Shown here: positions 12,196-24,008 of the stretch, piece after piece | How the letters are laid out: the number at the start of each line of letters is the position of its first letter | Numbering within the stretch: position 1 is the first letter of the stretch | NCBI GenBank assembly: GCA_004802705.1 | Contig: SGPL01000030.1 | Span: 1-64,000 of the forward strand | DNA from: Bondarzewia mesenterica | Taxonomy: Eukaryota; Basidiomycota; Agaricomycetes; Russulales; Bondarzewiaceae | Direction of reading: 5' to 3' | Length of the DNA stretch: 64,000 nt | The notes under the pieces: model-generated | What the model saw: only the letters and a program-made list of their open reading frames with translations | Told to the model about the DNA's origin: nothing | The model's database searches: none | Translations under genes and position numbers: made by a program

Positions 12196-12630
12196 TTATA
12201 TTTTATCAAGCCCAAGATAAACCCGAGCTGAAGAATGGGATAACAGGATGAATGCGTTATTGGACCACGCCGACATCGCAGAGCCCATGCTACGCTGCGG
12301 TGTATCTGCCGTATAGAGACAAAAGGACCCACTGCTCCTCCACGATGGGAATGTGATGCGCAGGATCAAATACCTGTTGGACGCATCCGAATTGACTCGG
12401 AGCAATCCCTGTCGTAATTTTAGATAGTAAGCTGGACAGTTGATCAGTACATGGCAGACGCACGGATACAACCTCAGCGACTCCTGGCTGTCTTGTTTCA
12501 CAAGACTTCGCCGATTAAATTCCCTGGCTCCTCGGTAGATGAACACAACTTGTAGAAATTCGTATAAAAGACGTATCTGCTGGAGGGCTCGCTCATGCTG
12601 TCCGGAGCGAGGCAGTTGTTTCATCGTCAA
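12196..12630 (-). mobile_element. decayed LINE (non-LTR retrotransposon) ORF2 C-terminal fragment
   Basis: A 144-residue frame ends near 12196. Its N-terminal part resembles the QLRSGHxxL..I region found after the reverse transcriptase/RNase H of fungal LINEs. It also has a Cys/His block (CVCHVLINCP-x-Y) like the HxLLxCPxY knuckle at the C-terminus of such ORF2 proteins. No reverse transcriptase domain is present nearby and the reading frame shifts at about 12300, so this is a fossil. It lies between the two copies of the duplicated locus. The assignment rests on short motifs. Confidence 0.4.
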
Positions 12631-14708
12631 TCATCTGGACAAGACAAGACATGATTGCATACGGGGCCTGTCTGAGCCTGCTAAAATACCTCATGCAAGA
12701 GTCAATCAGGGGCTGAAGGTGGATGAGAACTCACGGATAAAGTAGCATTCGCGTGGGTCTGTTGACTTCTCAACGTTGGCGTATGATCATCTTTGTCTAA
12801 TTTCGTTGGATAAAGGTTTGGGAATAAGGGAAATGACGAGACATTCGAGACGTCAAGGGTCGACATCATCTACAAGCGCACATTGTGAACATGGGCTACT
12901 TGTCAAGTCCTCAACGATATGGGCGAGAGGAGGACACGTCAAACTAGACGTCGATGAGCAAGTGGGCAACGTAACTTGAACAAGTAAGCAAGGCTTTGAT
13001 AAAATCGAGACCAGACAAGCCATTTCCGACGATGCTCGCAAGTCCAAAATTTTAGTACTCATGACGTTAATGGTTTTGAATTTTGAGACGGATCTAGATG
13101 CTCTACAACCTGAATGAGAATGGGGATGCTTGCGTATTAGCTCACCGAGATCTCCAATCACACAATCGACGAACAAATCAAGGTAATGATTTATCGCCAC
13201 CTTAAGAAAATGATCGATCGTGTTAAAAAAAGGTCGGGTGCGTGAAGAGAAAGTGCTGCCAAATATTCAGGGTGGTGAGTATCAAAAGCAGCTTTGACAA
13301 AGGCTACCCGCGCCAAGGAGAGTTGACGCTGTGTGCCCTATATCTTTGCTTTACATGCTGCCCAAGGCAGAGATGGGGAAGACAAAAATCCTTTCAGGCT
13401 ATCATTAGTGCAGAGACGATGTCAGATGTGCACGATGTCCGGCATGGCTTCGAGGGGCAAAATTAAAGAGGATAGCTGCGAGGTGCGGGCGTTTGCTAGC
13501 TTTGTCGTATTCGCCTGGCGAATAACCGTGTTGATGGCCGTCGCCAACAGAAAACTGCGACGCAGGCATGCGACAATGCACAAAGATCAGGAGAACAAAC
13601 CACCACTCACCTGCGATGCTGGTCCGAGACCACCTGTGGATTTCTACCGTGTAAATACTCGATTCCTTTAACGTAGGTGTTGCCCGGGAGACGGAACCGA
13701 AGAAGAGCGACCGCTGGATGGTAAACGGCTAGGTCGGCGGGACATGGCGATGCATCACAAAAGCTGAGATCGTCGGTGTCCAACTCGATCACTGTTGAAC
13801 ACGTAGAAAGGGTTCAAACGCGATCGTGAGTTACATCGTGATCGCGAGATGAGCGGACACAAGCACAGTAGATCAAGAAAATACCCGAACGCACCGATTA
13901 TCAGTGGTGCAAGGAGACGTATGCGTGCGCTTGGCGGCATCAAAGGTCTGTTCAAAACGAAGTATAATACGAAGAAACGAGGTGAGAGGGTGCTTGTGAA
14001 CCAGCATCTCTGTGTCCGCCGTGTCCGGAGTCCGCACACGACACGATCACGTGGCCGAGATAACGCGATCGAAAATACGAAGACGCGCCCGACATCCCAT
14101 AGAACTCGAAAAGGCTTTGCAAGTCCGCGCTCCACCAGCCAATGCATTTTATGGTGAGTGATCAAGTAAAAATCTCGAGGGCGGGTTCGCAGTGGATATG
14201 ATTTTAATTATAAGGTAAAAGTACGATGGTGGGAAAGATGATGGTGTATTCGACGGTGATGATGGTGATGTAAAACGAAATCGAAGGCATCCCGGAGACA
14301 AAAAACCGTCACTCACCTTGATCGTTCCTCAGGACAGCCCCAACGATCCGACACGGTGAGCCCACCGAATTCTAGCAAGCCCGTTGACGACTTTAACGTC
14401 GCAGAGGCAGTCGTCATCCATCCTACACCACTTCTCTAGCCAATTTTGGCACTCCAGAAGCATAAGGATGCTCGTGGATAGAGTAGGCGGTAATAGGATA
14501 GACCCGGGATGAGGACGGCTCTGAGCCAAACCGACGGAATCATTCTTCGAGCCCGAATGGAAGAAATAAGAAAATGTAGCAAGTCGGATTGAGAAGACTC
14601 ACTATCTGAGAAGATCCAGGGAGTTGATGAAGTCGGAAAGGCTCACAACCGTATGCACCGCATCGACAGCAGAATTCCCGTCAGAGCTCCGCGTTCGACG
14701 AAGAGCTC

Positions 14709-14891
14709 TCAAGGCATCCTGTTGTCGAGATTACTGTGGGAAGGCGTCTCATGTGCGCTAGGCAACGGTGTAGTGGGGGAAGAGGGAGACGCGCCAGACG
14801 CGTCGAGAGCTCTCGGCGCGTCCGGTACGCCTTTCTTATCCTTCTGGCTATGCCAGACTTTGATGCCGACGGAGCGAAAGAGAGAAGACAT
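14709..14891 (-). CDS. short unrecognised protein at duplicated locus B
   Basis: A 60-codon frame begins MSSLFRSVGIKVW and continues through GVPDAPRALDASGAS to NLDNRMP, then TGA. It starts about 80-90 nt downstream of a TATA element at 14971-14980 with a CT-rich leader between, a normal fungal 5' end. The paralogous frame at 11463-11624 keeps the central and final segments, which suggests selection on this short reading frame or a recent copy. No domain recognised. Confidence 0.35.
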   Translation of the reverse strand: MSSLFRSVGIKVWHSQKDKKGVPDAPRALDASGASPSSPTTPLPSAHETPSHSNLDNRMP

Positions 14892-14970
14892 AACGAAGAG
14901 ATTAATGTGGCTGTTTGATGATAATATGAAGTTAAGAGAGAAAGTGAGGGAGTACAGCCTATTGCCCGCC

Positions 14971-14980
14971 TTTTATAAAC
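14971..14980 (-). promoter_or_regulatory. TATA box of duplicated locus B
   Basis: On the minus strand GTTTATAAAAGGCGGG precedes the ATG at 14891 by about 80-90 nt and is followed by a CT-rich leader. Confidence 0.5.
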
Positions 14981-15988
14981 TTGGGCCATAGGGATTATAC
15001 GATATACTGGACCCAACGGTGGCCGCTGCGCGAGGATCGGGGGCAAGAACCGGGACTCGAGTAGGGTTAAAATTTACGTAGGTCGATAAACCTAAGTACC
15101 TCTTAGCAGGCAACGGGTTTTTAGTCCGTATTTCCCTTGCGGGGAATGAACCCACAGGTGTCAACACGCATCTGCGCGAGTGGGTACCGGATTAGGCAGG
15201 TGTAGTCGTTTCTCTTATTACGTAATTATATGAGCGGAGGTATTTTCAGGTATTTTCTTTGCTGGGTCACCAGCGGGCACGATCGAGCCTCTCGTTGATC
15301 TCTTTCCGACACGGTCACATTTTGATAGCTCGCTGATCGGTGGGGGTGGCCAGTCCCAACTCGGCCAAGGATCCGCGTTTCTGCTCGCTAGCATGACGGG
15401 GGCCAGATATGGACGCGGCGGGATATTCCAGGCTTAACGCCATCAGGAATGTCGAAGAGAGGGACTTTGGCCGACGTATTTGCGTGCCTCCGCTCTGGGT
15501 TACGGTGCTTGTTCGGATCACAGCTCTTGAGCGTGATCCCTCTCACATCGCACGGAACTGCAGGGTATTGTTGCATATGCAATTGGATCAGCGCTATGAT
15601 TGGGAGCGAGGCAAGTGTCTTCGTTCAAGCTTCGATTGTGGCTGAAACGACAGGCGCTTTGCTTTCGGCGAAGGGCAGCCATCGCCCGAAGCGTATCTGA
15701 ACCAGAATCGGACATGCAGCGACCAAGATTCGATGTTCGCTTCTGGTGTAAACACGTGCTTCGACGTCCAACCTTCCCCATCGACATCCATAAAAGCACG
15801 TCTCCCTGCGAGCCTCATGTCTCTCCCCGGCTGTCTCTCTTTCCCCCAACTTCACCACTAGTCCAGCTCCTCTCCTCCCCCATTTCCTATCTCTCCCCCC
15901 AACCAACCATCGTCCCGCGTCACACCCCCTCTTCAAAAAACATCATCAACTAGCTTCTTTCTAGGAACTATTTATATTTTTACCTCCC

Positions 15989-18909
15989 ATGTCTTCCCCA
16001 CCCGCGACAGTGGCAGACACAGACTCGCACCCGTCTATCCCCGTCTCCCACCCGCGCACCTCATCCCGCTCCCCGACCCAATCAAATTTCTCTCCACAAC
16101 CACCCATCTCTCCTCCCAGACCTACCATCAACAGAACGACGAACAGTACCACCTCGCTCTCGATCCCCACTCCCACTAGCAATAATACCCCACCTTCCAT
16201 CTCGGCGCCCAATTCCCAGCCTAAAGCCCCCCTCACTCCGCCTGCCTCCTCGTCCCGCGCGACTCGCGCGACCGTGCAAGTCGAATCTGCTGCTCCCAAC
16301 AGCGCCGCGGTCCTGCAGGAAGACGTAACGAGCGGGACTCTCCGTACGCCGAACGTGTACATTAATGGTCTTCCCCCGAACTTTCCGGAGGAACAGTTGT
16401 ATGCGATGACAAGGGAGTTTGGCGGCGTTATAAGTGTCAGGACCTTTACCAGACATGTCAGCGACCGTCCGTCGTGAGTGTCATTTTTTTCTCCGTCGTT
16501 TTGCTTCCAAAACAACAAATTGACGATGCAATCCGTTTGCAAGGGGGTATGGCTTTGTTTTGTAAGTCTTCTTTGAAACACACGGGGATGTCATCGATGC
16601 GAATCTTTCTTTTTTAGGTTTGACAGCGTTGACGGCGCCGCCAAGTGTATCGAGTCTCTTCGGCGTTATCGTAACTTGCACCCCTCGTTTTCCAAGGCAG
16701 GACTTCCAACTTCTATTTTGTGAACGTGGCTGATATCGTTCCAAATGCAGCAAATTCACAAAATACCGGGCACGCCCTATGCTGCGCTGGCGACGTCCGC
16801 CTCTTCTTCGTCTGTTTCTACCTCTTCGTCCGGTGATTCTGCGGAGACGTTTAAAACCCGTATGGAGAAGCTCAAGGACCAGGGCAGCACAAACTTGTAC
16901 ATCGAGGGTCTTCCATTGAGTATAGATGAGACGGTAAGTGCCTTTTCCAGACGTAGACCTGCATATATGCGCGCATATACTCGCTGCTGTTGTCGTTTCA
17001 ATGCATATAAGCTATCTTCTGGGTACCGAATGCAGACTGACGTCGGCCTTGTAGACATTGTCGGCCTTAGTTGCTCCTTATGTGATCAAAAGCAGTCGAT
17101 TCTTCCAGACGCGTCTCAGCCACCCTCCCAGGATCATCGCCTTTGTCAGGTTCGTCGCTCATGCCCTTTCGATGATTTTTAACTGAATTCCCGGATCGCA
17201 GGTTGGAGAATCGTAGCGCGTGTGAGGATGTCATCGAGCGCTTGCATGGACGCATGGTCCGCGGATGGAATGATCCTGGCAGCCGAATCTCTGTGCGTTT
17301 TGCTGATTCTGCGGAGCAAAGGGAGTTGCGGGTGAGCCTCCCGATACTGTTTTTTTTTTTCAGCCAAAGTTACTTACATCCATCGTCTCAGCGTGCTGAG
17401 CGCAATGGCCGTGATGGCGGCGAACAGTCTCCATCCAGATTGACTATGGCTCAGGCGGCGTTGCTGAACCTTCGCGGACAACAGATTCAAACACGTTTCC
17501 GTGGTGGACAGCATAGTGTCAGCGCACCTAGCCTCTCAGACATGCAGCGACATATCCCTCCCGTCCACGATCGCTACTCTGTATCTGCCAGGGGTCGCGA
17601 CGTTCCCACAGGCTTGCCGACGCACCCTCTTACCGCACAATATCAACAGCAGGCGGAAGTTAGCGTCGGATTCCCGTCTTCGCGCTCGGTGCCGGCTCAT
17701 TTGCCATCCCGCGGCCTACCCGTTGCCCAAGCTGACGGCGCCGTCTTTGGCAGCGATATCGATCTTTCGCTTCTGTCCAGAACTGCCAGTTCGAATGGGT
17801 TCACTCCCCTCGAGCACCAGCTCATCTTGCAGGCGCAGGCTCGAGCTCAGGTTCAGGCTCAGATGCGTGTGGAGGTGGAAGCCAGACATGAAGCGCTCTA
17901 CGAGTCTCAAGCGAACGGGATGCTAGCCGCAGGTCTCAATGGACCTCGCGCGACCAGTCGATTGAATCTCTCGACCGCCATGGCGTCGAAGGAGTTCGTT
18001 CCTCGTGGATTGCTCTCGCGCATCCAGGAAGCGCAATCGTCGGACATATATTCTCTGCCGTCGCTGTCTCCCATAGACGTTCTCTCTCCCAGATCCGAGG
18101 AGGAATTCCATTCGACAGCTCAGATTCATCAGCAGCCGTTTGAACGCCAGCATCATAACCCCCTCCCACAGTCCAATAGCTTCAACAACGATACCCGCCA
18201 AAACAAGACTATATACGACGATGGCGAGGTGAAAGATCACAACACTCATCTGGCCAGTTCTCTCGACTACGTGTTCAACGACCATGCCGAAGAGGGACGG
18301 GTGCAGAACCACCAGGCTTTGCACACACGCTCGACGACGTTGCCGCCACACTTCATGCTGGGCGGCAACGGGGTCAACAGCACGAACAAGCTCAGCAGCA
18401 TCTTGTCTCCGAACCTTAATTCTTTGTCGAACATGCGGAACAGCAACACAACCGCCCAGGCACTCGCTTCTAGACTCAACGCCGCGCTCCCCACGATCTG
18501 CACCGTCTCGAAATCTGGCTCGGGCACTCATTCGACTTCCACCTCCAGCGACACCATCTCTTCCAGCATCAGCAGTAACAGTAACATATCCGGTTCTTCT
18601 TCTTCTACCACATGTACTTCGACATCGAGTTCCTCGGTGCACTCGAGCGCCGACTCGCCTCTGCTCGTACCGTCTCCCGCCCTGACGTACAACTCGTCTT
18701 CGTCCTCGTCGTCCCGGACGCCGTCGACGCTGAGTCCGACCACGCCATTCTTTGGTTCGTTTGCCAGCGCTGGTGATGGGTTCGCTGGCACCGCTGCGGA
18801 GACGTATGGTAAGGCTGGTGAACATGTTCACGAGGCCAAAGCGCAGGGGCATCAGGGTATTCCAGGCACAGAGAGCTTTGTGGGCACGGTAAGGGCGGAC
18901 GGTCAGTGA
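15989..18909 (+). CDS. tandem RRM protein, RBMS/MSSP-like
   Basis: Seven exons (15989-16473, 16544-16561, 16618-16696, 16751-16933, 17055-17149, 17202-17331, 17392-18909) give about 835 aa. RRM1 (about 119-194) has RNP2 VYINGLPP and RNP1 GYGFVLF; RRM2 (about 242-322) has NLYIEGLPLSIDE and IIAFVRL. The pair, its spacing and the LPLSIDE start of RRM2 are those of the RBMS/MSSP family of single-stranded nucleic-acid binding proteins. Long Ser/Pro/Gln-rich tails on both sides are predicted disordered; the C-tail has runs of Ser and Thr near 690-760. Exon 2 is only 18 nt and encodes most of RNP1. Intron 3 begins with GC (AAG|GCAGGA), the only donor that keeps phase. A long CT-rich promoter (15790-15985) precedes the ATG. 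Likely role: mRNA binding and post-transcriptional control. Confidence 0.85.
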
Positions 18910-20160
18910 GGCTGGTGGGCCTTTGTTTTTCGATGTCATCCGTTTTCAATGCCCGGCAGGCGCCTTGGCATGGTGGTCTCGTTTCGCTCGTTCACCGCCT
19001 CGCACGACACCCGGTGTCGGTCCTTCATTGCATAGTATCGTCGACCTTCGCTTGTTCCGTGCACCATTATAGCTTTTTCTTCGTTTTCCGGTCCTGGGCC
19101 ACGCTCGTATGATTCTTCGGCTTCACCTAAGCTTATATTCTTCGTTCAGGTTTCTTTGTTTCCCATTTTTGGGTGTCACGCTGACACCTTTGTCTCTTTT
19201 CCATTGTGATTGGACTACTAGTCACCCCTATCAGGCATCATCGCTTTCACAGTTGTACTCCGTCATCGTCGTTATCATTACCACCATCCACGTCTATATG
19301 TCGAATAGTTGATAGTACCATCAGTAGCTACAGTAGTTTGCTCCGCGACTGATGAAGCGGACTGGTCCTTGCATCATGTGTGTTCAGTGTTCAATGTGTA
19401 TGTACTCTACTCTTATACGTACAGTTGTTTGTTATACAACGATCGGTCTGCGACCGAACAAGGGGAATCGCTACAAGAAATGTCATACATGTTGTTTCAG
19501 TTTGTGGGTCCGTGTTGGCGCGATAAATTTCGAATATACAAGATATGTAAGTAATTTAATATGTATTCACAACATTAGTTATCTTTATGACTTGTAAAAT
19601 CTGTAGAGCGACACCAACGCTTACCAACATGACAACCTTCTCCACCACCTCGCGTCCGTCCCGGGTCCATATGTATGTCCGTTCCTCTCTGGACTGCATT
19701 TTCTTGGGTCCATGGCGTCTAGATTTGAGCTTGAAAACGAGCAGAACAGGTGGCACACGGGCCCGCTGGAGTCTGAGTGGCTGGTAGGAGTAGGTTGGAG
19801 TTTGGAGTCGGGATCGTTGGGCATGCAAGGTGTGTGTTGACTTCCTGATCGTATTCGTGTTCATGGTACCTGTCACGCTGGGCAGTCGTTGGCATTTGAA
19901 TGTGGGATGACAGGTGTTCATGCGCATGTTTGGCTTTGCATTCGTTGGGTCGTCGGGTGGTGTGTGTTAAGCGTTAGTCGTTGTGTTTTAACCTAGTCGT
20001 AGCCCACCGTTGTTCTTTTTAATCACGTCAACGCCGTTTACGGGCCGCGACGAGATGCCTGCATGAGTTGCATTGTGAGTGGGAACGACGGTGCACACTG
20101 CCACTGCACAGGTGTCTACAAGTGCGTTTCTCGAATTTTCGGTCGGACGCGTACGGTCAC
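18910..20160. other. intergenic, 3' flank of the RRM gene
   Basis: T-rich sequence without supported coding exons; frames are short on both strands. It probably includes the 3' UTR of the RRM gene. Confidence 0.5.
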
Positions 20161-20726
20161 ACTAGGGGAGCTCAAAGTTGGCGCTTACGCTGTAAGCGAC
20201 CGCCGCATACGAGTCCCGCTTACGAGCCAGTGGAGCTGTGATGGACGCGTGACATAACACTGTCACAACATCACACGGCGCTCCGCAACTCCTCGCCGTG
20301 TCGTGTCGCGTCGCGTCGCGTCGTCTTTGATTTCAACCAAAGCTCCCCATCTTCAGAACAGCAGTGCGGCCTATTTAGATAGCAGGTATTATGGATTTGC
20401 TGAAGAGAACGGGCATCAAGGTCAAACTGAGCTGCCAAAGCTTCGAGGGTGTCGGGCAGAGCAAACATGTCACGGATGGCCATGAAGTGGATGTAGTCAT
20501 GCTTCCATTTCTCATGAAGGCTTTTCCGAGGCATTATAAAGGGGTGTGGTAACAGCGCGCATTGAGCGCGCTCAGTAGCAAGGAGGAGAATGGCTTCAAC
20601 TTGCTTAATGCTCGCTCATCCGGGCGTGACATTACATAAGATCACACGGGCGCATCCGAGCTCATAAGCGGGACTCGTATGCGGCGGTCGCTTACAGCGT
20701 AAGCGCCAACTTTGAGCTCCCCTAGT
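20161..20726. mobile_element. non-autonomous DNA transposon (long-TIR MITE-like)
   Basis: The first about 62 bases (from ACTAGGGGAGCTCAAAG) recur perfectly as the reverse complement at 20665-20726, and the match continues to about 67 bases with one mismatch. The ends give a TA or CTAG target duplication, ambiguous because both are palindromic. The 566-bp interior holds a CG-rich microsatellite (GTCGC units, about 20300-20322) and a short minus-strand frame with its own TATA. It is too small to encode a full transposase. Confidence 0.75.
20271..20534 (-). CDS. short frame inside the inverted-repeat element
   Basis: 87 codons begin MPRKSLHEKWKHDYIHFM just downstream of a TTTATA motif, and the frame runs to the left repeat. 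The basic, aromatic start is compatible with a transposase N-terminus remnant, but no catalytic residues or DNA-binding motif can be recognised. It may be a relic of the autonomous parent or chance. Confidence 0.25.
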   Translation of the reverse strand: MPRKSLHEKWKHDYIHFMAIRDMFALPDTLEALAAQFDLDARSLQQIHNTCYLNRPHCCSEDGELWLKSKTTRRDATRHGEELRSAV

Positions 20727-20918
20727 ATAGGGTCCGACTTGGTCCCTCTGACTACGACTTGCCAACTCAATCCATACCTGTTGCTGCTACTCATCTGTGG
20801 GCCATGTAAGTATGATTCCTCTGGCCCTGCTGAGTTATGGATGAATTCACTTGCCTCCCCGGAACGTCTGCTAGACGTCCATCATTATCAAAACCCTCGG
20901 ACTCTCAATAACAGACCC

Positions 20919-22587
20919 ATGTCTGCTGGGCCATCCAGACTGCGCATCGCTTTCATCCACCCAGACCTTGGAATTGGTGAGTTTACAAATAGTCTTTCGT
21001 CTTCATCTTTTGACGAAACATGGACCAAACATAGGTGGTGCGGAAAGGCTCGTTGTCGATGCCGCACTCGGTCTACAGAAACTAGGGCACTCAGTAGACA
21101 TTTACACCTCATATCACAACCCAAGTCACTGCTTCGAGGAAACACGCGATGGAACACTTCGCGTACATCACATATCCCCACCGTTCCCTCGCTCCGTCAA
21201 TGGCAAATTCCATATCCTGTTGGCACACGCGCGACAGCTCCATCTCACACAACATCTCGTCCGCCCTGATGCTCCCAGCTACGACGTCTATTTCGTAGAC
21301 CAATTATCTACATGTGTCCCTTTCATACGACTCTTTGCGCAGCGACGTGTCGTATTTTACTGCCATTTCCCTGATAAATTGCTCGCGAATGGGGAGTTTG
21401 TGGAGGGGAAGATGAGGATGAGAGGTGGGCTCTTGAAGAGGATGTACAGGCTGCCCATGGACTGGTTGGAGGAAGTTACCACTCGTACGTCGTTTTCTGT
21501 GTCCGGAATGTGCTTGAAGCTCACCAGATGTTGAATATAAAGGCCAAGCGGACATTATACTTGCTAATTCAAGATTCACGTCTCGAGTGTTCAAGTCATA
21601 CTTTCCTTCGATTTCACAAGATCCCTATGTTATATACCCCGGCATCAATCTTTCTGCATATGAAGGCAAAACAGACCTTCAAGACCCTGATATTGCGCAA
21701 GTGACATCGTGCGTCCTTTGTGCGACTTACATTATTGGGACCCTCAGTGAGCTTCCGCAGAGATCGACCGACATTTTTGTCGCTCAATCGTTTTGAGAAG
21801 AAGAAGAATGTGGCGTTGGCTGTACACTCGTATGCGTTGCTCAAGAAGCAATCCTCGGCAAGCGGACCATCCGAAAAGCTGCAAGCCTCACGCCTTGTTC
21901 TTGCAGGTGAGTATATTGTATTGTAGTTATACATAGGTTTCTCACTCTTTGATAGGTGGCTACGATCCCCGCCTCGAAAATAATATCATGACGCTCGTTG
22001 CCCTGATCGACCTTGCTAAAGCCAACTCACTAACGTTCAATGTCGTCGTTCCTTCAACCTCCTCAATCACTATTCCTCCATTCAATTGCACAAAATACAA
22101 CCCCGACATCCTCTTCCTCCTCAACTTCACAACCTCGCAACGCACGGCACTTCTCAATGCCAAATCTACCATTGCCCTCCTTTATACACCCACCAACGAA
22201 CACTTTGGTATCGGTCCGGTTGAGGGTATGTCTTGCGGACTCCCAGTGCTCGCATGCAATACCGGTGGGCCGACGGAAAGCGTACTAGAGCAGCCCAGGG
22301 AGGAAAGGACAGGTTGGCTGCGACCGCCCGACGCGGAGGTGTGGGCTTCGGCGTTGGCGGAGATTGTGGGGATGTCAGAGAAGGAGAGAGCAGCGCTGGG
22401 TGAGCGGGCCAGGTTGAGAGCGAGGGAGCTGTTCGGTATGGATGCGATGGCGAAGGCGTTGGAGGCCAAGTTCGAGGATGCTGCTGCCATGGGACCTGTT
22501 TCAATGCTTCCCATTTGGATATTTATTTCGTTGTTCGTGCTCTTTTTATCGGCGGCTATTGCATTGGTGTATCGATCGCTCGCATGA
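20919..22587 (+). CDS. ALG2: alpha-1,3/1,6-mannosyltransferase ALG2
   Basis: Five exons (20919-20976, 21035-21484, 21543-21708, 21761-21906, 21956-22587) give 483 aa, close to yeast Alg2. It is a GT4/GT-B glycosyltransferase that adds the second and third mannoses to the dolichol-linked oligosaccharide on the cytosolic face of the ER. The N-terminus shows the family start IAFIHPDLGIGGAERL; the donor-site signature is the EX7E in NEHFGIGPVEG (about 354-364), followed by GLPVLACNTGGP. The last about 25 residues form a membrane segment (WIFISLFVLFLSAAIALVY). The glycine-rich loop is split by intron 1. The neighbours are unrelated metabolic genes in the same orientation. Confidence 0.93.
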
Positions 22588-22943
22588 ATACCCACCATGT
22601 ATTCCTGACTCAGGTAACCCTGATATATGGTTAGGGTTATATTCACTTTTCTGCACACTGCCTTCATCGATTTGCTATTTGTATGCTCAGTCATAGTTGG
22701 TTTGACAGTCTCTCAACAATTCAGATGTCGACCAGAGTGTGCGCTCGTGTGGAGGATTTTTTTGTTGATGTTGAACAGTCGAGGAGGGTGTCAAGCACGT
22801 GTTTTCATTCCATCATCGCATCAGCACATTCGAATTTCGCACCATCTGCCGCCAATCTGCCGCAGGCGTGCATTCAACACCATCAAGTTCCGTGCTTCAT
22901 AAGTTCCGCTCCTGAAAAAAAAACCCAGGTAGATATCACGATA

Positions 22944-24008
22944 ATGAGCCCTCCCACTGACCTTCAAGAAGTGCTGGATTCCGAGATCAAGTGAGTTCTT
23001 CCTACTGATACGAGCAAATTTCCGTCACTTGAAATCCATACACTCCTCCTAAGTAAGGAATATCCTACTGACTTTCCCGATGTACAATATTTGTTCATTC
23101 CACACCAGAGAATGGCATTTCCGTTCGTGATCCATCTGTCTCCGTGAGGCTATCATCCACTAAGCGCGTCGATAATTCTTTTGCAGACATCTACTTTCAC
23201 CAGAACAACGCGATCGAACACCAGGCTGCTCTCGACCTCCGCGATGCTGTTCTCCGCCTTCGTCGTGATGGCGCTTTTGTTGCTGTTCCACTCTTCAGAG
23301 TGAACACCGCGCCTATTGGACCGCACCCTGTGGGTGAGCCCCCTTTTCTTCGGCCAATCACCTTTCGCCTACGACTCGTGAGAGTCTTCGTACTCATCTC
23401 ACGCGGTATATGATGGACGAAAGGCTCGTATGAGATTTGGTGCCCTTCAGAATCGTTCGCATCTGTGTTTTCGTACTTGTGTATGCATCGCGGTAAGCTG
23501 AGGTCAGTCCGATAAGGCTCTTTTTATAAAGGAATAACCCTCTGCTGACCATATCTGCAGCGTCCTTGTGCATCCCCTGACGCGTGAGGAGGTCAGTCTT
23601 TCGGTATCAGTATTCACCGCAAAACCGCTCATTTTTTTTCATCAACTTTGCATCTCTTGTTCAGAGAAAGTCAGTAACTTCATGATCACCCTCATTTGTT
23701 CCTTGTCAATGACTGTTACACTATATTTACAGAGATCATGATACGCGCAAGGCGTGGATCGGATCATCCTTCCCTCTTGACCTCTCTACCCTCCCAATCG
23801 AAAGCGAAACAGTACCTCTCCAATATCCGAGTCTAAGTAAGTCTCACCTCAATAATAGACACCCGTTCGGACTCATGTGTTTTCCGCAGAGCTTGGGTAT
23901 TCGTCAGCTGCAGAACCACTCTCCATTGAAGACCGCAAGAAGATTGGTACTCAAGTGGAGAATATTCTGAAAGGAGAGAAGGAAGCAGCCAAAGCTCCTA
24001 CCGATTGA
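22944..24008 (+). CDS. DOPA 4,5-dioxygenase-like protein
   Basis: Eight exons (22944-22990, 23109-23122, 23187-23333, 23424-23502, 23561-23591, 23665-23669, 23733-23836, 23890-24008) give 181 aa, normal for the DOPA dioxygenase family (extradiol ring cleavage, betalain-type chemistry in Amanita and Hygrocybe; wider substrates in other fungi). Conserved points: EWHFHIYFHQNN near the N-terminus, PIGPHPVGSYE in the middle, and RGKLSVLVHPLT with the metal-binding-type His, then DHDTRKAWIGSSFPLDL. Two exons are tiny: 14 nt (codes most of EWHF) and 5 nt (AGAAA), both needed to keep phase and family similarity. If the 5-nt exon is not real, a longer exon starting after the AG at about 23614 also stays open. 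The substrate in this organism is unknown. Confidence 0.85.

Larger units (their letters stand above)
13600..15305 (-). repeat. duplicated locus, copy B
   Basis: Partner of 10200-12035. The minus strand carries a plausible exon at about 13800-13609 (starts VIELDTDD after a CAACAG acceptor, ends before GTGAGT). Further blocks at about 14630-14600 (SDFINSLDLL) and 14480-14335 are conserved with copy A. Frames drift relative to copy A, for example one extra base near 14335. Whether B is still a functional gene cannot be decided from sequence alone. Confidence 0.55.

Noticed and set aside
11463..14891. Mating pheromone precursors as an explanation for the two short frames
   Set aside because: Neither frame ends in a CaaX box and no pheromone receptor lies nearby.
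17923..18939. Minus-strand 338-codon open frame
   Set aside because: It is the antisense of the Ser-rich tail of the RRM protein, whose plus-strand frame has intact domains and splice phases.
20271..20726. LTR retrotransposon
   Set aside because: The terminal repeats are inverted, not direct, and no gag-pol domain is present.
22683..22994. Longer N-terminus for the DOPA-dioxygenase-like protein
   Set aside because: The upstream part has no relation to the family; the ATG at 22944 starts a normal-length protein.
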